A stretch of DNA of 14,062 nucleotides from Candidatus Gallimonas intestinigallinarum (GTDB taxonomy: Bacteria > Bacillota_A > Clostridia > Christensenellales > Borkfalkiaceae), in NCBI GenBank assembly GCA_019116405.1, contig DXBS01000123.1, positions 1 to 14,062 on the forward strand, written 5' to 3'. Below are positions 1-6,913 of this stretch, piece after piece (position 1 is the stretch's first letter; the number at the start of each line of letters is the position of its first letter). A program made the position numbers and the translations under genes. The notes under the pieces were generated by a model. It ran no database searches and was not told where the DNA came from. It saw nothing but the letters and a program-made list of their open reading frames with translations.

Positions 1-443
<443 letters not shown>

Positions 444-470
444 GCAAAACTAACGTATATTTGTCTGAAA

Positions 471-508
471 CAACTCTCTGCCCTCCGGCAGGGGGTTGTT
501 TTTGTTTG
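471..508 (+). terminator. Intrinsic terminator after ilvC
   Basis: A 12-bp stem (471-482 with 487-498; two G-T wobbles in RNA) closes a CTCC tetraloop and is followed directly by TTTTTTGTTT. It starts 27 bases after the ilvC stop codon and ends that transcription unit before the glgB promoter. Confidence 0.93.
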
Positions 509-567
509 TCGGTTACAAATTAAGCAAATTTTTTTGTAATTTCCAGTAAAAAAATGCGAAAGAGGTA

Positions 568-596
568 TTGAAACCCGGCGCAAAATATAGTATAAT
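568..596 (+). promoter_or_regulatory. Sigma-A-type promoter of the glycogen operon
   Basis: TTGAAA at 568-573 and a consensus TATAAT at 591-596 are separated by 17 bases. The predicted start point is near 603, giving a leader of about 64 bases before the glgB ATG. An A/T-rich stretch lies just upstream (523-558), which could act as an UP element. It is the only strong promoter seen before the glycogen block. Confidence 0.85.
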
Positions 597-640
597 AGAA
601 TCGATGCAGGCAGCTATATGCTGTTCGCAAAGCTAAGGGG

Positions 641-660
641 GAACTTCGGTTCAAAAGGAG
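641..660 (+). promoter_or_regulatory. glgB leader: UUCG tetraloop hairpin plus ribosome binding site
   Basis: GAAC-TTCG-GTTC (641-652) forms a short stem capped by the very stable C(UUCG)G tetraloop. It is followed at once by AAAAGGAG (653-660), six bases before the glgB ATG. The hairpin leaves the Shine-Dalgarno site exposed, so it more likely protects the 5' region or keeps the site open than blocks it. A regulatory role is inference. Confidence 0.55.
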
Positions 661-666
661 TACAGG

Positions 667-2691
667 ATGCAGCAGAAGCTGAACCAACAGACGGCGAACG
701 AAGCGACGGGCAACATGACGGATTTCCCGCTCTACTTGTACCATCACGGAAAGAACGACAGGATCTATGAGATCTTCGGTGCGCACAAGGAAGTGCGCGA
801 CGGCAAGGAGGGGTACATCTTCCGCGTTTGGGCGCCGCACGCGCGCAGTGTGTCCGTCGTCGGCGATTTCAACGACTGGAACGTCAACGCAAACGTCATG
901 TACCGCATGATCGACGGGGAGAGTTTTGAACTGTTTATTCCCGATGTCAAGCAATACGACACCTATAAGTATTGCATCACTGCGGCAGACGGCAGACAGC
1001 TCATGAAAGCCGATCCCGTCGGATTCCATACGGAGACGCCTCCGGCGACTGCCTCCAAACTCTATGATCTGGACGGCTATGAGTGGAAGGATGCGGCGTA
1101 CTTTGAAGCGATCGGTAAGCGCAATATCTTTGTGTCGCCGATGAATATCTACGAAGTCAATCTTCTCTCCTGGCGCCGCCACGATGACGGGAATTACTAT
1201 TCCTACCAGGATCTGGCGCGAGAGCTCGTGCCGTACGTCAAAGAGATGGGGTACACGCACGTCGAATTCATGCCGGTCACGGAATTCCCGTTCGAAGGCT
1301 CATGGGGTTATCAGGTGACGGGCTACTATGCCGTTACCTCGCGCATGGGCACGCCCAAGGACTTCATGGCGCTCGTCGATGCCTTCCACGCAGCGGGGAT
1401 CGGCGTCATCCTCGACTGGGTGCCCGCGCACTTCCCCAAGGACGCACAGGGGCTCTACGAGTTTGACGGACAGCCCCTGTATGAGAGCAGTCAGTGGGAC
1501 AGAATGGAGCACAAGAGCTGGGGTACGCGCCGCTTTGATTATGGCAGGAACGAGGTACTCTCCTTCCTTATTTCCGACGCCTGCTTCTTCTTCGACAAGT
1601 ACCATGTCGACGGACTGCGAGTGGACGCCGTTGCGTCAATGCTCTACCTGGACTACGACAAGCGCCCCGGAGAATGGGTCCCCAATATTTACGGCGAAAA
1701 CAAGAACCTTGAGGCGATCGCCTTTTTAAGAAAGCTCAACGAGGCGGTATTCCTGCGCTATCCCTATGCGCTGATGATCGCGGAGGAGTCCACGGCATGG
1801 GGGCTTGTGACCAAGCCCGGTTCGGTCGGCGGCCTCGGCTTCAACTTCAAGTGGAACATGGGCTGGATGAACGATATGCTCTCGTACATCTGTCTCAATC
1901 CCTATTTCCGCATGTATAATCACAGCAAGCTCACATTCTCCATGATGTACGCCTTCTCGGAGAACTATGTGCTTCCCATCTCGCATGACGAGGTCGTGCA
2001 CGGGAAGTGCTCGCTGATCAACAAGATGCCCGGAACATACGAAGAAAAGTTTGCGGGCGTGAGGTCCTTCCTCGGCTATATGATGGCGCACCCCGGCAAG
2101 AAGCTCAACTTCATGGGCTATGAGTTCGGTCAGTTCAAGGAGTGGGATTATCACGAGGGGCTGGAATTCTTCCTGCGCGACACATATGAACTGCACGGAA
2201 AACTCTCGCTGTACGTCAATGATCTCAACCACTATTATCTCTCGACACCGGCAATGTACGAGATCGAGGATTCGTGGGACGGCTTTGAGTGGATTGCGCC
2301 CGACGATGCAGATAAAAATATCGTCGCCTTTTTGAGAAAGGACAAGGCGGGCAATGAGGTCATCGTGGTCGCATGCTTTTCCGGCATCGATATGCCAGAC
2401 TATCGTCTTGGCGTGCCTTCCCGCGGCAAATACCGCGTCGTCTTCTGTTCTGATGATGCAAAGTATGGCGGCGACGGCAAGATCACCAAACGAGTAATCA
2501 ACGCGACCAAGAAGCTCAGCCACGGCAAGCCATATTCCATCCCGCTTGCAATGCCCAAGATGTCCTGCCTGTATCTGGTGAAAGAACCGGAAGCACCCAA
2601 GGCAGATAAGGCTTCGACGGCAAAAAAGACGCCCGCAAAAAGGGCGGTAAAATCCACGGCTTCTGCGACGAAAACGTCGAAGAACAAATAA
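667..2691 (+). CDS. glgB: 1,4-alpha-glucan (glycogen) branching enzyme, GH13_9, with Lys-rich C-terminal tail
   Basis: Cytoplasmic enzyme that cuts alpha-1,4 chains and rejoins them as alpha-1,6 branches in glycogen. Residues about 40-125 form a CBM48-type beta-sandwich ([21 protein letters not shown]). The (beta/alpha)8 barrel follows, with the usual four motifs: nucleophile Asp320 in [11 protein letters not shown], acid/base Glu373 in MIAEEST and the stabilising Asp441 in SHDEVVHGK. The core ends near residue 638 with the normal C-terminal beta domain (MSCLYLV). The last 36 residues (639-674) are a low-complexity tail with 10 Lys and 1 Arg plus Ala, Thr, Ser and Pro, not part of the usual enzyme. 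The start is fixed by AAAGGAG six bases upstream and the promoter at 568-596. First gene of the glycogen unit; glgC follows after 32 bases. Confidence 0.97.
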   Translation: MQQKLNQQTANEATGNMTDFPLYLYHHGKNDRIYEIFGAHKEVRDGKEGYIFRVWAPHARSVSVVGDFNDWNVNANVMYRMIDGESFELFIPDVKQYDTYKYCITAADGRQLMKADPVGFHTETPPATASKLYDLDGYEWKDAAYFEAIGKRNIFVSPMNIYEVNLLSWRRHDDGNYYSYQDLARELVPYVKEMGYTHVEFMPVTEFPFEGSWGYQVTGYYAVTSRMGTPKDFMALVDAFHAAGIGVILDWVPAHFPKDAQGLYEFDGQPLYESSQWDRMEHKSWGTRRFDYGRNEVLSFLISDACFFFDKYHVDGLRVDAVASMLYLDYDKRPGEWVPNIYGENKNLEAIAFLRKLNEAVFLRYPYALMIAEESTAWGLVTKPGSVGGLGFNFKWNMGWMNDMLSYICLNPYFRMYNHSKLTFSMMYAFSENYVLPISHDEVVHGKCSLINKMPGTYEEKFAGVRSFLGYMMAHPGKKLNFMGYEFGQFKEWDYHEGLEFFLRDTYELHGKLSLYVNDLNHYYLSTPAMYEIEDSWDGFEWIAPDDADKNIVAFLRKDKAGNEVIVVACFSGIDMPDYRLGVPSRGKYRVVFCSDDAKYGGDGKITKRVINATKKLSHGKPYSIPLAMPKMSCLYLVKEPEAPKADKASTAKKTPAKRAVKSTASATKTSKNK

Positions 2692-2723
2692 GAAAATCTG
2701 AAAGACTTGATAGGGGGTTCTAT

Positions 2724-3920
2724 ATGCAAAGAAAGAAGGAATGTGTTGCAATGCTGCTTGCAGGCGGACAGGGAAGCAGACTGTACGCCCTGACAAACAA
2801 CATTGCAAAGCCTGCGGTTGCGTTTGGCGGCAAGTATCGGATCATCGACTTCCCGCTCTCCAACTGCATCAATTCGGGCATCGATACGGTGGGTGTGCTC
2901 ACCCAGTATGAGCCGCTCGAGCTCAACGAGTATATCGGAAACGGTCAGCCGTGGGATTTGGACCGCGCCTTTGGCGGCGTACATATCCTGTCGCCCTACC
3001 AGGCTAAGAAAAAGTCGTCCTGGTTCGAAGGCACTGCTAACGCGATCTACCAGAATATGGCGTTCATGCAGAAGTACAATCCCGAGTATGTACTCATCCT
3101 TTCGGGCGATCATATCTATAAAATGGACTACGCGGCGATGCTCAAGGCGCACAAGGCAACGGGCGCGGACTGCACGATCGCCGCGATCGAAGTCCCTTTG
3201 AAGGAGGCATCCCGTTTCGGCATCCTCAACGTCAATGAGGACGGTTCCATCTATCAGTTTGAAGAAAAACCCAAGCAGCCCAAGAGCAATCTTGCATCCA
3301 TGGGCATCTATATCTTCACGGCGAGCAAGCTCTTCAAATACCTCACGGAGGACGACGCAAATCCCAACTCCAGCAAGGACTTCGGCAAGGACGTCCTGCC
3401 CGCCATGCTCAATGCGGGCGAGAAGATGTTCTCCTACCGCTTCAGCGGCTACTGGAAGGACGTCGGCACGATCTCCTCGCTGTGGGAGGCAAACATGGAC
3501 CTGCTCGGCGAAGAGCCTGCGTTTGACGTCAGCGATCCCGACTGGAAGATCCACTCCCGCAATCCGCTTGCACCGCCCGAATATATCGGTGATCAGGCGC
3601 ATGTCAATAATTCGCTCATCTCGCTCGGCTGCGAGGTAGAGGGCACGGTCGTCAACTCCGTCCTCTCCAGTAACGTCGTCGTTGAGGAGGGCGCTGAAGT
3701 TGTAGACAGCGTTCTGATGGCTGGCAGCGTCGTCAAGTCGGGCGCGAAGGTCGTCTATTCCATCGTGGATGAGCACACCGTAATCGAGAGCGGCGCCGCC
3801 GTCGGCGAAGACAAGGAAAAGGGCACAGGCATCGCGGTGCTCGGCAGAAATATCACGATCGGCAGCGGCGCAAAGGTCGCCGGCGGTCAGATCTTGGATA
3901 AGGACTATAAGGGGGAGTAA
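2724..3920 (+). CDS. glgC: Glucose-1-phosphate adenylyltransferase (ADP-glucose pyrophosphorylase), catalytic subunit
   Basis: Makes ADP-glucose and pyrophosphate from ATP and glucose-1-phosphate, the committed step of bacterial glycogen synthesis. The N-terminal nucleotidyltransferase domain (to about residue 250) has the loop [14 protein letters not shown] (11-24; Ala replaces the more usual Pro), then [19 protein letters not shown]. Asp129 in SGDHIYKMD is the catalytic position and Lys182 in FEEKPKQP is the glucose-1-phosphate-binding Lys. Residues from about 285 on are a left-handed beta-helix built of hexapeptide repeats ([16 protein letters not shown]...). The 398-residue length is near normal. 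AGGGGG lies six bases before the ATG. glgD starts four bases after its stop, so the two subunits are probably made together and form a mixed tetramer, as known for Bacillota pairs. Confidence 0.97.
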   Translation: MQRKKECVAMLLAGGQGSRLYALTNNIAKPAVAFGGKYRIIDFPLSNCINSGIDTVGVLTQYEPLELNEYIGNGQPWDLDRAFGGVHILSPYQAKKKSSWFEGTANAIYQNMAFMQKYNPEYVLILSGDHIYKMDYAAMLKAHKATGADCTIAAIEVPLKEASRFGILNVNEDGSIYQFEEKPKQPKSNLASMGIYIFTASKLFKYLTEDDANPNSSKDFGKDVLPAMLNAGEKMFSYRFSGYWKDVGTISSLWEANMDLLGEEPAFDVSDPDWKIHSRNPLAPPEYIGDQAHVNNSLISLGCEVEGTVVNSVLSSNVVVEEGAEVVDSVLMAGSVVKSGAKVVYSIVDEHTVIESGAAVGEDKEKGTGIAVLGRNITIGSGAKVAGGQILDKDYKGE

Positions 3921-3924
3921 AAAG

Positions 3925-5043
3925 ATGGCACATTCGGCAGTTGGAGTTATTTTTTCCAATATACATGATGAAAACATTCCGGAGCTCTCCCGCCACAGGA
4001 CGATGGCGTCCATCCCTTACGGCGGACGTTATCGCCTCATCGATTTCGCGCTCTCCAACATGGTCAATGCGGGGATCACGACAGTCGGCGTCGTCACCAA
4101 ATACAATTATCAGTCGCTGATCGACCACCTCGGCAGCGGCAAGGACTGGGACCTCGCGAGAAAGGACGGCGGCATCATCCTGCTGCCTCCCTATTCGGAT
4201 GAGACCGATACACCCTATACCAATCGTCTGGAAGCGCTCAAGGGGATCACGGGCTTCCTCAATCATCGCAATGAAGAATATGTCGTCATTTCCGATTGCG
4301 ACGGCATTGCGCATATCGACATCGCAGATATCATTGCATATCATGAAGAGAAGGGCGCTGATATCACGATGGCGTACCACGAAGAAGCGGGCAAGATCGA
4401 TCAGAGCTATTTCCTGACGTTCGCCGCAAATGAGACGGGCCGTATCGAGGAAGTGCAGATCAGCCCCAAGACGACGGCGACGAGCAAGTCCAACGTCTAT
4501 ATCAATATCATGGTCATCAACCGCGAATTCCTGCTCGATATCATTCAGGACGCGGTGACAAGAGGTCTGACCAGCTTCGGCAAGGATATCCTGACCAAAC
4601 AGGTGGACTCGCTCAAACTGTATGCCTATCGTTTTGACGGCTATTATGCGGGCGTCAATTCGCTGCAGAAGTACTATTCTCACAGCATGGAACTTCTGGA
4701 TAAAAAGACCCGCGACGAACTGTTCGGCGCGCGTGATATCTATACAAAGGTACGCGATTCTGCGCCCAGCAAATATGCAGACAGTGCGATCGTCAAAAAT
4801 TCGCTCATCTCCGATGGCTGTGTCATCGAAGGTACGGTGGAGAACTGCATCCTGTTCCGCGGCGTGAAGGTCGGAAAGGGGAGTGTCCTCAAGAACTCTA
4901 TCGTCATGCAGGACACCGTGATCGGTTCGAACGTCGAACTGGACAGCGTGATCACCGATAAAAATGTTGTCATTCGCGACAGGCGTCACCTTGCCGGTTG
5001 CGCGGAGCTGCCCTTCTTCATCGGAAAAGGCAGAATGGTCTGA
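3925..5043 (+). CDS. glgD: GlgD, non-catalytic regulatory homologue of ADP-glucose pyrophosphorylase
   Basis: Paralogue of the preceding GlgC and in Bacillota its partner in a heterotetramer, where it modifies activity and allosteric response. The fold is kept: the SIPYGGRYRLIDFALSNMVNAG region matches GlgC's [14 protein letters not shown] stretch, and hexapeptide beta-helix repeats occupy about residues 280-360 (IVKNSLISDGCVIEGTV). The catalytic parts are lost. The Gly-rich ATP loop is replaced by FSNIHDENIPELSRHRT, the SGDHIYKMD motif by SDCDGIAHID (123-132), and the EEKP Lys motif by EVQISPKTT. It is therefore unlikely to be active alone. The 372-residue length and these losses are typical of GlgD, not signs of decay. 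The start is set by AAGGGGGAG, which overlaps the glgC stop, consistent with translational coupling. Confidence 0.95.
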   Translation: MAHSAVGVIFSNIHDENIPELSRHRTMASIPYGGRYRLIDFALSNMVNAGITTVGVVTKYNYQSLIDHLGSGKDWDLARKDGGIILLPPYSDETDTPYTNRLEALKGITGFLNHRNEEYVVISDCDGIAHIDIADIIAYHEEKGADITMAYHEEAGKIDQSYFLTFAANETGRIEEVQISPKTTATSKSNVYINIMVINREFLLDIIQDAVTRGLTSFGKDILTKQVDSLKLYAYRFDGYYAGVNSLQKYYSHSMELLDKKTRDELFGARDIYTKVRDSAPSKYADSAIVKNSLISDGCVIEGTVENCILFRGVKVGKGSVLKNSIVMQDTVIGSNVELDSVITDKNVVIRDRRHLAGCAELPFFIGKGRMV

Positions 5044-5054
5044 CTTTGGATGCG

Positions 5055-5083
5055 GCGATCCGCCCATTTAATGGGCGGATCGC
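5055..5083 (+). repeat. Perfect inverted repeat (RNA hairpin) between glgD and glgA
   Basis: A 29-base inverted repeat with 14 complementary bases on each side of a single central T (5069): GCGATCCGCCC on the left and GGGCGGATCGC on the right. It is GC-rich and begins 11 bases after the glgD stop. No U-run follows it and no A-run precedes it, so it does not look like a normal intrinsic terminator on either strand. In an operon it could stabilise the upstream glgBCD message or mark a processing point, which would set different levels for glgBCD and glgA. Confidence 0.8.
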
Positions 5084-5124
5084 GGATAGCATTCGGATAA
5101 TTTGGGAATGATAAGGAGGAATTT

Positions 5125-6765
5125 ATGGCAGCTACGAAAAGCACAACCAAAAAAAGTACGGCAAAAAAGGCGCCCGTTGCGGCCGTCGAGCCGGAAGTAA
5201 AAGAAGTAAAGGAGGAGAATGCTGAACTTACAGCGCAGCCTGTTGAGACGGCAGAACCCGCCAGCGTACCGCCCGTTGAGGTGGTCAGCGAGCCCGCTCC
5301 CGCACCGCAGGAGGAGTCTGCGCCTGAGGTCTATGTAGAGCCGAAGAAGAAGATCATGTTTGTCGCGTCCGAGGCGGCGCCCTTCATTGCGACGGGCGGG
5401 CTTGCCGAGGTCATCGGCTCGCTTTCCAAGGCAATTGCGGCAGACGAGCGGTATGACGTCCGCGTCATTATCCCGCTCTACCAAGATATCAAGAAGGAAT
5501 ACCGCAAGGACTTCAAGTTCATCGGCAATATCTTTGTTCCGCTCTCGTGGCGCAACCAGTATTGCGGGATCTTTGAGTATGAGGCAAACAACGTGAAGTT
5601 CTATTTCGTGGACAACGAATACTACTTCAAGCGTCCCGGCTGCTACGGCTACTACGATGACGGCGAGCGCTTCGCCTTCTTCAGCCGCAGCGTCATGGAG
5701 ATCCTGTCCTTCCTCGGGTTCTATCCCGATATCCTGCACTGCCACGACTGGCAGGCGGCCCTGGCGGCGATCTATCTCAAGACGATCTACTGCTTCCGCC
5801 CTGAATACCAGTTTATTCGTGCGGTGTTTACCATCCACAATATCGAATACCAGGGAAAATATTCGCTGGATATCCTCGAAGATCTGTTCGGAATCTCCAA
5901 CCGCTATCGCTACCTCGTCGAATACGATCGCTGCATCAACCTGATGAAGGGCGCGATCGAATGCTGCGAGCGCTTCTCGACGGTCAGCCCGACATATGCA
6001 GGGGAGATCAAAGATCCCTATTATTCGCACGGGCTGGATCAGATCGTCAGACGCAACGAATTCAAACTCTGCGGCATTCTGAACGGCATCGATACCGACT
6101 ACTACAATCCCAAGACCGACCAGTCTCTGTTTGCAAACTATGACGCAGAGGACGTCTCCAATAAGGCGATCTGCAAGGAAGAGTTGCAGCGCATGCTCAA
6201 TCTTCCCGTAAAGCCGGATACGCCCATCATCGCCATGATCACGCGTCTGGTCGCACATAAGGGGCTCGATCTCGTCAAAGAGGTCATCGAGCAAGTCCTG
6301 CGTCAGGATGTCCAGTTCGTCCTGCTTGGCACAGGCGATTCCGCATACGAGAACTATTTCAGCGACCTTGCCCGCAGATATCAGGGGAAGGTGGTGTCCA
6401 TCATCTCCTTCAACGCCGATCTCTCGCGCAAGATCTATTCGGGAGCAGATCTCTTCTTGATGCCCTCCAAGAGCGAGCCTTGCGGGCTCTCCCAGATGAT
6501 CGCATCCCGCTACGGTACGGTTTCAATCGTACGCGAAACAGGCGGTCTGCGCGACAGCATTCAGCCGTACGGCGCGGGCGGAAACGGATTCACCTTCCAT
6601 GACTACAACGCCTACGACATGCTGTATGTCATCAACGAGGCGCTTGGCGTCTATCACAACAAAGAGGCATGGCGCGCACTGCAGAAGAAGGCGATGGAGA
6701 CCGATTTCTCCTGGGCAAAGTCTGCACAGTACTACATCGGGTTGTATCTCGGCATGCTTAACTGA
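5125..6765 (+). CDS. glgA: Glycogen synthase (ADP-glucose-dependent, GT5) with N-terminal low-complexity extension
   Basis: Elongates alpha-1,4 glucan chains from ADP-glucose in the cytoplasm. The GT-B core starts at about residue 74 (KKKIMFVASEAAPF) and runs 473 residues, the usual size. Recognisable parts are ATGGLAEVIGSL (89-100), HCHDWQAAL, FTIHNIEYQG, ILNGIDTDYYNP, MITRLVAHKGLD and the sugar-nucleotide motif LMPSKSEPCGLSQM with the catalytic-site Glu. In the first motif Ala89 stands where the classical enzyme has Lys (KxGGL), which contacts ADP-glucose in E. coli GlgA. Residues 1-73 are extra: a Lys/Thr/Ala stretch at the start (MAATKSTTKKSTAKKAP) and then an acidic, Pro-rich linker. The start is fixed by AAGGAGGA four bases before the ATG and by the absence of any such site nearer the core. 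The early codons hold runs of seven and six A. Confidence 0.95.
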   Translation: MAATKSTTKKSTAKKAPVAAVEPEVKEVKEENAELTAQPVETAEPASVPPVEVVSEPAPAPQEESAPEVYVEPKKKIMFVASEAAPFIATGGLAEVIGSLSKAIAADERYDVRVIIPLYQDIKKEYRKDFKFIGNIFVPLSWRNQYCGIFEYEANNVKFYFVDNEYYFKRPGCYGYYDDGERFAFFSRSVMEILSFLGFYPDILHCHDWQAALAAIYLKTIYCFRPEYQFIRAVFTIHNIEYQGKYSLDILEDLFGISNRYRYLVEYDRCINLMKGAIECCERFSTVSPTYAGEIKDPYYSHGLDQIVRRNEFKLCGILNGIDTDYYNPKTDQSLFANYDAEDVSNKAICKEELQRMLNLPVKPDTPIIAMITRLVAHKGLDLVKEVIEQVLRQDVQFVLLGTGDSAYENYFSDLARRYQGKVVSIISFNADLSRKIYSGADLFLMPSKSEPCGLSQMIASRYGTVSIVRETGGLRDSIQPYGAGGNGFTFHDYNAYDMLYVINEALGVYHNKEAWRALQKKAMETDFSWAKSAQYYIGLYLGMLN

Positions 6766-6808
6766 CGGCGAAAAAGGAACAGCATCCTTCTTAAAGGGAT
6801 CAAGAGAG

Positions 6809-6853
6809 GAGGGGCAGCTCACGGCTTGCGGCGTTGCCCCTCATTTCTTTTGG
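6809..6853 (+). terminator. Terminator-like hairpin between glgA and glgP
   Basis: A 10-bp stem GAGGGGCAGC (6809-6818) with 6833-6842 (one G-T wobble) encloses a 14-base loop and is followed by ATTTCTTTT. The U-run is interrupted, so termination is probably partial. No convincing promoter lies between it and glgP. Read-through from glgA with reduced phosphorylase expression is the simplest reading. Confidence 0.65.
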
Positions 6854-6890
6854 TTGTCGGCTTGTTTTATTGCTTAGCAAAATTTTTTCA

Positions 6891-6913
6891 GGAGAAGTAC
6901 ACATACATTCATG
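6891..6913 (+). promoter_or_regulatory. glgP ribosome binding site with long spacing to the ATG
   Basis: The only Shine-Dalgarno-like match before glgP is AGGAGA at 6890-6895, about 15 bases before the ATG at 6911; 5-9 is normal. No in-frame ATG, GTG or TTG lies at the usual distance. The protein start at 6911 (MSKLTEQEAHRLI) fits the family, so initiation may be inefficient or may need the intervening ACATACATTC to fold away. Confidence 0.5.

Noticed and set aside
2400..4013. Very long open frame (537 codons) on the minus strand across the glgB end and glgC; similar ones at 1726-2808, 3853-5067 and 5068-6294
   Set aside because: They lie wholly antisense to well-recognised enzymes, have no ribosome site or recognisable domain, and are explained by the codon bias of the sense genes, which rarely use codons that read as stops on the other strand.
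3925..5043. glgD as a decayed duplicate of glgC
   Set aside because: The frame is intact, the fold is conserved, and loss of the catalytic motifs is the normal state of the GlgD family.
5055..5083. glgD-glgA hairpin as an ordinary intrinsic terminator
   Set aside because: No U-run follows on either strand, and no promoter for glgA is visible downstream.
6850..6890. Possible promoter for glgP (TTGTCG or TTGGTT as -35)
   Set aside because: No acceptable -10 box lies 16-18 bases downstream of either hexamer.
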